Assembly: GCA_963575745.1 (NCBI GenBank)
Contig: CAUYUJ010015832.1
Location: 27,501-91,500 of the forward strand
DNA: 64,000 nucleotides
DNA from: Prorocentrum cordatum
Taxonomy: Eukaryota; Sar; Dinophyceae; Prorocentrales; Prorocentraceae
Direction: 5' to 3'
This document shows positions 41,845 through 50,335 of the stretch, in pieces. Both the position numbers and the translations under genes were made by a program. The notes below the pieces were generated by a model, which did no database searches, was not told where the DNA came from, and saw only the letters and a program-made list of their open reading frames with translations. Position 1 is the stretch's first letter; each line of letters opens with the position of its first letter.

Positions 41845-42704
41845 CTTGGTGCGTGCCAAACGAGAAGGACATCGAGGAGGTGGCGGGCAGCATGGCAGAC
41901 ACGGACCGCTCGAGCAAGCAGCGCAAGACTACGCACCCCAAGGGCAAGGGCGGCCACCACAAGAAAGGCGCAAAGGCAGAGGGAAAGGACGCGGACGGGG
42001 ATACCCATATGCAGGACAAGGAAGAGGAAGAGCAACAGGGCGTGGCAAGCCCAGCAGCAGCCGCAGCTTCAGGCCAGCAAGTACGACGCCAACAACGAGG
42101 AGGAGAAGCCTACCAGACCAAGTGCGACCCCAAGCTGAAGAAGTTGTTCACAGTGCTGATCAAGCAAGTGCTGGCCAACACGCAGCAGATCGCCTGGGTC
42201 GTTTCCGCGGTGTACAGCACGTACCTGATGCCGACCCAGACCAAGGTGATCAAGGCGCTCCGAGCCTGCAGGAAGATCTACGCGGACAAGTGCAAGGAGG
42301 CGGGCAAGGGACACTCGCTGGGACCACCAGAAGGACACCTCTACGCCACGCTTATTTCGACACTCTGCTCCGAGGACGTGGGCGCCAAGACCAAGAGCCT
42401 TCTCGCAGAGCACGGGAAGTTCGTGGACCAGGTCAGTGTGGCGACAGTCCTCAACAAGGAGAAGCACCTGAAGATCAGCAAGTGCTACGACAGCAACCAG
42501 GCGAATATCACACTGTATATCGAGCAGGGGCCCTGGACCGATGCGGAGGCCGAGGGGGATCCTTCAGAGGAGCAGAAGCAGCAGAGCAACATCAAGGACA
42601 GCATCTACAGGGCGCTGATCCAAGCGGGAGCCACTGTGAAGACGGGCAAGCCACCAGCGGGAGTCATGGAGGTTGAGCTGGCTGCGTGGTTGGCAGGGCT
42701 ATGA
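41841..42704 (+). CDS. downstream ORF of the LINE-like element, unknown function, ATGA overlap with the RT ORF
   Basis: The ATG at 41841 overlaps the preceding TGA (ATGA). The product (287 residues) has a Lys/Gly-rich basic N-terminus (KGKGGHHKKGAKAEGK), then an acidic run (DKEEEEQQ), then a compact helical domain (KLKKLFTVLIKQVLANTQQ, LSTLC-type segment, VATVLNKEKHLKISKCYD). The C-terminus is probably displaced. A one-base shift just before 42700 lets another frame continue (YDYENMDGRLDYASFGKV) to TGA 42796-42798. The basic N-terminus suggests nucleic-acid binding, as for a Gag/ORF1 protein, but here it lies after the RT and not before it. No family is recognised. Confidence 0.6.
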   Translation: MTWCVPNEKDIEEVAGSMADTDRSSKQRKTTHPKGKGGHHKKGAKAEGKDADGDTHMQDKEEEEQQGVASPAAAAASGQQVRRQQRGGEAYQTKCDPKLKKLFTVLIKQVLANTQQIAWVVSAVYSTYLMPTQTKVIKALRACRKIYADKCKEAGKGHSLGPPEGHLYATLISTLCSEDVGAKTKSLLAEHGKFVDQVSVATVLNKEKHLKISKCYDSNQANITLYIEQGPWTDAEAEGDPSEEQKQQSNIKDSIYRALIQAGATVKTGKPPAGVMEVELAAWLAGL

Positions 42705-42798
42705 CTATGAGAATATGGATGGCCGGCTCGACTACGCCTCGTTCGGCAAGGTGATCGGCGTGCGTGGCGCCGCGATCACGATGAAGGTGCCGCTCTGA

Positions 42799-43169
42799 GC
42801 GGCGACGGCGGGGGCCCACCCATGCGGCCGAACGCGCTGCTCCGCCCCCCTCTGCCGCTCTATCTACCTGCCTCCTCCTCTCAAGTGCGGCGCAGGCCCC
42901 GCAGCAATCTCCGTGATGGGTTTTAGCTCGGCGCCCTAGCCCCGTCCCCGCCTCGCCGTGGCACTTGGGTGGCACCGGAACGACCTCATCTTTTTCGAGA
43001 CGTTCAGCCGGTGGCGAAGTGGGACGAAAGTCAGTCAGGCTCGGTAATTTTGTTAAAGTCTTGGGGCCATCAGCTACAATATCGGCATCTCCCAGCTCCG
43101 CTCGGGGAGGGTATGTATTATTGTCTGGCGGCTTGGGGCTTACGTTTCAATATCGTGGGTTGTTGTCAA
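42799..43169. other. probable 3' non-coding tail of the LINE-like element and spacer
   Basis: GC-rich, with a short segment GATGGGTTTTAGCTCGG near 42915. No poly-A tail or clear target duplication is visible. Confidence 0.4.
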
Positions 43170-43435
43170 TCGCGTGGTGGGGGAACATGGGGCTTTTCAC
43201 AAGTTTGTGGAGGGCATTCGCGACACAGGCTTCGGAGGTTTTCGTGGCTATAATTTCTGTGTTTTCGGCCATCCTGCTTGTGGCGTTAAGGCCAATAAGG
43301 TGAACACCAGTGGGGAGGAGGAACATGAGACATTTCACAAGTTTGTGGTGAGTATACGCGGCGCTGGCTTCGAAGGTATTCGCGGTCATTCTGTGTTCTC
43401 GTTTATACAGCTTGTGGTCAATAGTTGTGAACACC
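43170..43435 (+). repeat. two diverged tandem copies of a ~140 bp unit
   Basis: Both copies share CACAAGTTTGTGG, then a CGC-GGCTTCG block, TTCG-GG and a TTCTGTGTT segment. In one frame both read FHKFV-x-x-IR, GF-x-G-x-RG. Two copies are too few to tell a coding repeat from a simple duplication. Confidence 0.6.
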
Positions 43436-43685
43436 TCACAACAACGTTTTTATTGACACGGCCAATGGAGTGGCAGAATGCATCAATCCCATTTCTTCGT
43501 TCCCTTCAACCTCGTGGTGGTATTGCATTTCTGGATAACAGGGGATCGGGACCGTTTGCAGCTCGACCGTGCCCAGGCAACGCAGTTTGGAACCACATCT
43601 TCGAGTTGTTCTGAGGGGTGGGGCAGAAGGGTCAGAATGATAATCATGCCTTCGGCATCGCCCCACTCACTCACTCATTCACTCC
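43436..43685. other. no recognisable gene
   Basis: Short open frames without domains; ordinary composition. Confidence 0.35.
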
Positions 43686-45062
43686 TGCCTCCTCCTCATC
43701 CTCCTCCTCCTCCTCCTGCGCCCGTGCTCTGGCAGCTGGAACCTGTAGGCTCCCGTGGCGAATGGCCAGGCGGCCTCGACACAGGCCTGGGGCCTCCAGA
43801 GCCTCTGGCGGCCTCAAGAGGCCTCCGGAGGTCTCCCGGATGGCCCAGATGGGGACCGCGAGCGTCGCAGCGTGTTGGCCCCGGATGCATCCTCAGAGGG
43901 GGCGCGCGGCCCTTCTCCTTCTCCTTCTGTTTCTCCTTCTCCTCTTCCTTCTCCTCCTCCTCCTTCTCCTTCTCCTTCTCCTTCTCCTTCTCCTTCTCCT
44001 TCTCCTTCTCCTTCTCCTTCTCCATCTCCTTCTCCTTCTCCTTCTCCTTCTCCTTCTCCTCCTCCATCTCCATCTCCTTCTCCTTCTCCTTCTCCATCTC
44101 CTTCTCCTTCTCCTTCTCCTTCTCCTTCTCCTTCTCCTTCTCCTTCTCCTTCTCGTTTTCCTTCTCCGTCTCCTTCCCCTTCTCCTTCTGTTCTCCTTCT
44201 CCTTCTCCTTCTCCTTCTCCTTCTCCTTCTCCTTCTCCTCTTCCCGTTCCTGTTCCTCCTCCTCCTCCTCCTCCTCTTCCCTCTCCTTCCAGGCATGGCC
44301 ACAGAGGCTCCCATGTTGTACTGCAGGGGTTGGACGGGAGGGTTGGCCAGGGTTGGCCAGTGTTGGCCAGAGGGTTTTTCGGGGTCGGCCTGCGGGTTGG
44401 CCCTTCGTGCGTAGTTCTTCGATTGTCATTCACTTTCGCAGAAAGACAGCGTAATCTATCCTCCTCCTCCTCCTCTTCCTCTTTTTCCTTCTCCTCCTCC
44501 TCCTCCTCCTCATCATCATCTTTTCCCTCCTCCCTCTTCCTCCCCCTCCTCCTTCTCCTCCTCCTCCTCCTTTCCCCCTCCTCCTCCTCCTCCTCCTCCT
44601 CCTCCTCCTCCTCCTCCTCCTCCTCCCCCTCCCCCCGCCCTCCCCCCTCTCTGGCCTCCAAGGCCGAGCCCCATCCGCGATCCCAAGCCGCCCGATCCCG
44701 ATCCGGTGCCGCGCGGTCCGACTCGTTGCCGATCCCATCTGGCCTCGCGATGCGGTCGAGAGCTCAGGCTTGGGGGGCCCCTCGAGGGCCCCCTGTGGGT
44801 CCCTCCTGAAAAAAAGAAAACGGAGAAGAAGGAGGCGGGGAAGGAGGAGGAGGAGGAGGAGGAGGAGGAGGAGGAGGAAGAGCAGGAGGAGGAGGAGGAG
44901 GAGAGGAGGAGGAGGAGGAGGAGGAGGAGGAGGAGGAGGAGGAGGAGGAGGAGGAGGAGGAGGAGGAGGAGGAGGAGGAGCAGGAGCAGGAGGAGGAGGA
45001 GCAGGAGGAGGAGGAGGCGGAGGAGGAGGAGGATGAGGAGGAAGAGGAGGGGGAGGAGGACA
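43686..45062. repeat. pyrimidine arrays (TTCTCC and CTC) followed by a GGA array
   Basis: Short CTC runs at 43690-43715. A TTCTCC hexamer array at about 43910-44245. CTC arrays at 44458-44635. A GGA array, largely pure, at about 44830-45060. Non-repeat islands are at 43720-43905, 44285-44455 (with three copies of GGTTGGCCAG) and 44640-44815. Pyrimidine and purine arrays face each other, so the plus strand could fold back on itself. Confidence 0.9.
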
Positions 45063-45259
45063 AGCTAGGTGCGCTCGCGTCATATCTGACATCCTACCCC
45101 TCCTTCCCATCCCTTACTCGCACAGTCGGATGTTGAGCAGGGCAATGATCCCGAAAGGGTACGCGCTGCATTGTAGAGCACGGCATGGCATGGCGCAGAA
45201 AAGCACCGTACAGCGTAGTATCAACCGAGCAGTGCATTGCAGGCCGTGGCATGGCACGG
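45063..45259. other. unique spacer
   Basis: No gene seen; short palindromic-like words around GGCATGGC. Confidence 0.3.
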
Positions 45260-45455
45260 GAAATGACGCCAGCGCTGCAGCGGGAGCACGAGTCGAAACG
45301 AGCGGAATTGCGGAAATGAGGCCAGCGCTGCAGCGGGAGCACGATTCGGAACGAGCGGAAGCAAGGAAATGAGGCCAGCGCTGCAGCGGGAGCACGATTC
45401 GGAACGAATGGGGTCCGAAAATGAGGCCGGCGCCTCAGCGAGAGCAGCATAAAAA
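45260..45455. repeat. 53 bp tandem repeat, about 3.7 copies
   Basis: The block GCCAGCGCTGCAGCGGGAGC recurs at 45268, 45321 and 45374, with a diverged copy at 45426. The period is 53, 53 and 52 bp. Confidence 0.9.
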
Positions 45456-45584
45456 AAAATGCAGGCGAAAACCCAACTCCGGGAAAACCTGTGTGTAGAG
45501 AAACAGTACGCGGGGGGGGGTTCGGACATTCCCAGGCCGTCATCAGGGGAAGAGGGAGAGTAGTATTCATATTGAGTAATTGTG

Positions 45585-45771
45585 GAGGAGGAGGAGGAGG
45601 AGAAGTAGGAGGAGGAGGAGGAGGAGGAAGAGGAGGGAGAGGAGGAGGAGGAGGAGGAGGAGGAGGAGGAGGAGGAGGAGCGGAGGAGGAGGATGAGGAG
45701 GAGGAGGAGGAGGGAAAAGGAGGAGGAGGAGGTGGCGGCGGAGGCGGCGGAGGAGAGAGGAGAAGCTGCAG
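45585..45771. repeat. GGA array ending at a candidate 3' splice site
   Basis: Nearly pure GGA from 45585, grading into GGCGGCGGA, then AGAAGCTGCAG (45761-45771), which fits a 3' splice site for the exon that follows. Confidence 0.85.
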
Positions 45772-45970
45772 AGGAACGCTGCCAGCGGAGGCGGTGCCGG
45801 GCCCTCCCGAGGAGGAGCTCCGCTCCACGAACATGTTCTACCGCAAGACGCTGTGCATCTGGAACGAGCGGGGTCCCGGCCACTGCCGCAACGGCGACAA
45901 GTGCCGCTTCGCTCACGGCCGCGAGCAGCTTCAGCGCGGCCCCGAGGAGTTTCGGTACCCCCCCCGCGTC
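45772..45970 (+). CDS. CCCH zinc-finger exon
   Basis: The frame contains a complete CCCH finger, Cys-x9-Cys-x5-Cys-x3-His, with codons at 45854, 45884, 45902 and 45914 (KTLCIWNERGPGHC, then NGDKCRFAHGREQL). The preceding NMFYRKTLC and following FAHGREQL match the usual lead-in and exit of RNA-binding CCCH proteins. The upstream edge is a plausible 3' splice site after a GGA array. The downstream edge lies near CGCGTCACTCG (a GT at about 45968), before a GTT array. This is the best-preserved gene fragment in the window. Its partner exons cannot be identified. Confidence 0.7.
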
Positions 45971-45986
45971 ACTCGTCGTCGTCGTC

Positions 45987-46017
<31 letters not shown>

Positions 46018-46033
46018 CTGGTGTTGTTTTTGT

Positions 46034-46067
<34 letters not shown>

Positions 46068-46171
46068 GCTGTTGCTGTTGCTATTGTTGTTGTTGCTGCT
46101 GGTGTTGTTGTTGTTGTTGTTGTTGTTGTTCTTGTTGTTGTTGTTGTTGCTATTGTCGTCGTTGTTGTTAT

Positions 46172-46206
<35 letters not shown>

Positions 46207-46211
46207 TTGTT
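45971..46211. repeat. GTC/GTT/GCT trinucleotide array
   Basis: Starts as GTCGTC, then mostly TTG/CTG triplets. It ends directly at the AAC ATT ATT start of the next repeat family. Confidence 0.9.
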
Positions 46212-46746
46212 GAACATTATTACTTCTAAAGAATAATTATTGTTGGGGCCCCTGGTGCACGACCCCCCCGCCGCGCCTAGGCCGCAGCCTCATTTTCATC
46301 ATTTTCGTGAGGAAGTCTCAGGCAAAACGGGGGAGTCCGGATCCGGTTGTGTTGTTACGATCGGTTTTCCCTTGCAAAAAATAAGCTAAAGTGGACATTT
46401 CTTGTTCTAACATAACCAAACTTCAAGAATCCCTTGCAAAAAATAAGGTAAAGTGGACATTCGCGCGCGCAAGACGAAATCCTTCCAAAACCTTAGTTTT
46501 CGTAGCGATTTTAACATAACATCAAAAAACCAATGGTTTTTCAAAAAAAAATGTCAAAATTTCATCCCGCGCGCTCTTGCGGATTCGTAGGAAACCCAAC
46601 ACTTTTTAAACATTTCTGTCAAACGGGCTTTTGCGAGCAACTTTTTCGAACTTCTGCAACAACGGTTGCGCACCTGCCAGGGCCATCATCCCTGTCAAAT
46701 AATACCATGCGGGACACATTCGTTTTTTCTTCGCGCGCGCACGCCG
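46212..46746 (+). repeat. composite AT-rich repeat, first copy (second at 46997-47542)
   Basis: Both copies start GAACATTATTA after a TTG array, pass through GAATAATTATTGTTGGGGCC, and share blocks such as CTAGGCCGCAGCC, TACGATCGGTTTTCCC, AGTGGACATTTC and GCGCACGCCG at the end. Offset is 785 bp at the left end. The repeated internal word CCCTTGCAAAAA suggests smaller repeats inside. Confidence 0.88.
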
Positions 46747-46773
46747 TCGTCGTCGGCCGCGGGGCCCTGAATA

Positions 46774-46960
46774 GTAGCCACGGTCGTCCGCATGCCACGA
46801 AGTGAAGTGTCCGAACGTCATAGGGCGGGAAGCTGGGTGTGGGTGGTGGCGAAGAGTCGTTTGGAAATTTGGTAGAGCTTGAACCGGCCCCCCCACAAAG
46901 TGGGGGTATTGCCCGCCTCCTATGAAAACCCTGGCACTGGTGAGAACGGAGTGTCCCCAC
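46774..46960 (+). repeat. ~187 bp repeat, copy 1 (copy 2 at 48582-48766), contains a G/C hairpin
   Basis: The two copies differ at only a few positions. Both contain GGCCCCCCCACAAAGTGGGGG, a hairpin-forming stretch here split over 46885-46910, and both are followed within about 15-20 bp by a TTG array and then the GAAC-AATAATTATTGTTG border. A matching open frame on the minus strand is explained by the near-identity and is not evidence of a gene. Confidence 0.88.
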
Positions 46961-46996
46961 GTGCTAGTAATTGTTGTTGTTGTTGTTGTTGTTGTT

Positions 46997-47542
46997 GAAC
47001 ATTATTAATTCTAAAGAATAATTATTGTTGGGGCCCCTGGTGCGCGCCCCCCCCGCCGCGCCTAGGCCGCAGCCACATTTTCATCATTTTCGTGAGGAAG
47101 TCTCAGGCAAAACGGGGTATACCAGATCCGGTTGTGTTGTTACGATCGGTTTTCCCTTGCAAAAAATAGGCAAAGTGGACATTTCTTGTTCTAACATGAC
47201 CAAACTTCAAGAATCCCTTGCAAAAATGACACGAAGTGCACATTCGCGCGCGCAAGACGAAATCCTTCCAAAACCTTAGTCTTCGTAGCGATTTTCACAT
47301 AAAAACATGAAAAACCCAATGGTTTTTCAAAAAAAGGGTTTCAAAAATTCACCCCGCGCGCTCTTGCGGATTTCTTAGGAAACCCAATACTTTTTCAACA
47401 TTTCTGTCAAACGGGCTCTTGCGAGCAACTTTTTCACGTGCTTCGAACTTCTGCAACAAAGGTTGCGCGCCTGCCAGGGCCATCATCCCTGTCAAATAAT
47501 ACCATGTGGGACACATTCGTTTTTTCTTCGCGCGCGCACGCC
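46997..47542 (+). repeat. composite AT-rich repeat, second copy
   Basis: Copy of 46212-46746 with scattered substitutions and short indels, again preceded by a TTG array (46966-46996). A third, partial copy of its right end lies at about 47690-47815 (CCAATGGTTTTTCAACATTT to CATGCGGGACACATG). Confidence 0.88.
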
Positions 47543-48008
47543 GAAATCTTCAAAAATCATTGGGTTTCTTAGGAATTTTAGCACCGCGCAACATAAAATC
47601 ATACGAATCGCACCGTAGGTTCTCGAAAAACATCTGTACGAATTTTCAAAATTTCTACCCGCGCGCGCTGTCCGAATCCTTAAAAACCAATGGTTTTTCA
47701 ACATTTATGTTATAGAGCTCGCGCGAGCTGTTTTCGCAAGCTCTTTCAACGGCGTTCGCGCGCCTGCCAGGGGCCACAATCCCTTGCAAAAAATATCATG
47801 CGGGACACATGCGCGCGTCGTCGCGTCGTCGTTGTATTGCGCCCGATGCGTGCCATTAGAGACAGGCGTACGCCAGAAGATGATGAGCACAAAGACTCGT
47901 CTCTTTAGTATGTCTCCAGAGCACGTATGTGTCCAGAGCCGCCGCGCCTTGTCCTGCTCCTCCTCCTCCTCCTCCTCCTCCGGCGGGGGGCGTGAGGATC
48001 CGGCATCG
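47543..48008. other. AT-rich spacer with a partial third repeat copy; no gene
   Basis: Contains the partial copy at 47690-47815 and a short CTC array at 47956-47982. Confidence 0.5.
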
Positions 48009-48262
48009 CTGACAACCATCGGGACAACCATCGGGACCACCATCGGAACAACCATCGGGACAACCATGGGGACAACCATCGGGACAACGATCGGGACAAC
48101 CACAACCATCAGGACAACCATCGGGACAACCATCGGGACAACCATCGGGACAACGATCGGGACAACCATCGGGACAACCATCGGGAGAACCATCGGAACA
48201 ACAATCGGGACAATCATCGGGACAATCATCGCGACAGCCATCGGGACAACCGCAACCATCAG
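48009..48262. repeat. 12 bp minisatellite GGGACAACCATC, about 21 copies
   Basis: Near-perfect copies with single-base variants (ATCGGAACA, GATCGGGACA). The Thr-Ile-Gly repeats on the plus strand and Val-Pro-Met repeats on the minus strand follow from the array. Confidence 0.92.
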
Positions 48263-48581
48263 GACCTCCAACCAGAGAGAGCTAGTCACGTGTATTTCGT
48301 AGACGAATGAGCCAGTATTGCGCATTGGGGCCGGAACGACAACCACAGAACAAGAATGAGCATGTATCGTCTCGCAACAACGGAAACAAGTCCTGTGGTA
48401 TGCTGGCGCCACGCACGTGGTACCACTCAAAATAAGTGTCTTCGCTTGTGTAGTACAGAAACGGAAAAACGTCGGAAAACGGTACAGGTGTCCAGTGTTG
48501 GAACAGGGGGAAAAGTCGTATACTAAGCTAGCTTCCACAAAATGTTACCACAACAAGTCACTGTACCCATGCGCCAGTGTA
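48263..48581. other. unique spacer
   Basis: Short open frames only; no recognisable gene. Confidence 0.35.
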
Positions 48582-48777
48582 GTAGCCAAGGTCGTCCGCA
48601 GGCCACGAAGTGAAGTGTCCGAACGTCATAGGGCGGGAAGCTGGGTGTGGGTGGTGGCGAAGAGTCGTTTGGAAACTTGGTAGAGCTTGAACCGGCCCCC
48701 CCACAAAGTGGGGGTATTGCCCGCCTCCTATGAAAACCCTGGCACTGGTGAGAACGGAGTGTCCCCAGTCTTAAATG

Positions 48778-48812
<35 letters not shown>

Positions 48813-48838
48813 GTTGTTGTTGTTGTTGTTGTTGTTGA
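48582..48838 (+). repeat. ~187 bp repeat, copy 2, with its TTG array
   Basis: Second copy of 46774-46960 (48582-48766), followed by a TTG array at 48779-48838. The array is interrupted once by TGTG. Confidence 0.88.
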
Positions 48839-49794
48839 ACTCTCATTCTTGAAGAATAATTATTGTTGATCCCCCCCCACCGGTGCACATTGATTTTTTT
48901 CGATTGAAGTGCCACCCCCGGGGCTCGCACTTTGTTTTTTCTCAAGGAAAGTCTTCCTGCTCAAACTGTGCCCCTGCCCCCCGGGCTACAACAACAACGG
49001 CTCCCGCCTGAGACTTCCTCGATTTTTACTCAGGACCCCCGCTCCCGCCTGAGACTTCCGCGCAATTTACTCAGGAAAGGCGCTCCCGTCTGAGACTTCC
49101 TCGCAATGTAATCAAGACCCCCGCTCCCGCCTGAGACTTCCGTGCAATTTACGTGGGAACGGCGCTCCCGCCTGAGACTTCTTCGAATTTTACTCAGGAC
49201 CCCCGCTCCTGCCTGACATTTCCGCGCAATTGACTCAGGAACGGCGCTCCCGCCTGAGACTTCCTCGCAATTTAGTGAGGACCCCCGCTCCCGCCTGAGA
49301 CTTCCGTGCAATTTGCTCAGGAACGGCGCTCCCGCTTGAGACTTCCTCGCAACTTAGTCAGGGCCCCCGCTTCCGCCTGAGATTTCCTCACAATGTACTC
49401 AGGACTGCGCTCTCGCGTGCGACGTCCTCACAATTATTCTGGAATTGCGTTTCGGCGCTCAGGAACCACGCACGCGCCAAGGACGCCTTCACAACGTGGT
49501 ATCTTCCCTCTTCCTTCGTCCTTCCCCCTCCCCTTCCTCCCACTCTCCCTCGTTCTTCCCCTCCTCCTCTTGCAGGGCCCGCGCCAATTCCAATGGCGGG
49601 CAGAGAGATGTACGCCCCCGAAGGATTGTCCGCCCGTTCCGGTTTGCCCGTACGTCTAAGCCCGCCGGCCCCAGCAAAGAGAAATAATCCCCCCGAAAGG
49701 GGTGTGATCGAAGACGAAGAGGGCGGGCATCGAGGGTGTAGGGTATACGTGTTGAATGACTCGCGGGCAAGTAAGAGCGTACAGCCTTAAAATG
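48839..49794 (+). repeat. composite repeat, copy B, bounded by trinucleotide arrays, with an inner ~49 bp tandem array
   Basis: Starts with TTCTTGAAGAATAATTATTG and continues like copy A (35760-36775) through CCGGGGCTCGCA. 48990-49440 is a tandem array of about nine units of 47-50 bp built on CTCCCGCCTGAGACTTCC. The right part ends with GATCGAAGACGAAGAGGGCG and GGGTATACGTG blocks, matching the ends of the tandem units of copy A. It is flanked by TTG arrays on both sides. Confidence 0.7.

Positions 49795-50335
<541 letters not shown>

Larger units (their letters stand above)
38030..42900 (+). mobile_element. LINE-like non-LTR retrotransposon, decayed
   Basis: The unit encodes an APE-type endonuclease, reverse transcriptase and C2H2-type zinc fingers in one strand order, then a further ORF. 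The left end is uncertain because the preceding sequence is a CT-rich tract after the CCCH fragment. The right end is placed after the last coding signal (TGA 42796-42798) and a short 3' non-coding tail. At least four frameshifts interrupt the large ORF. Confidence 0.75.

Noticed and set aside
43478-44809. Ser/Phe- and Glu/Lys-rich ORFs over 43.5-44.8 kb
   Set aside because: Reading of TTCTCC and CTC arrays on either strand.
48009-48262. Regularly spaced repeats suggesting a CRISPR-like array
   Set aside because: 12 bp contiguous minisatellite without unique spacers.
46619-48945. Identical minus-strand peptide at 46619-46960 and 48523-48945
   Set aside because: The DNA is nearly identical over the shared 187 bp, so peptide identity adds no coding evidence.
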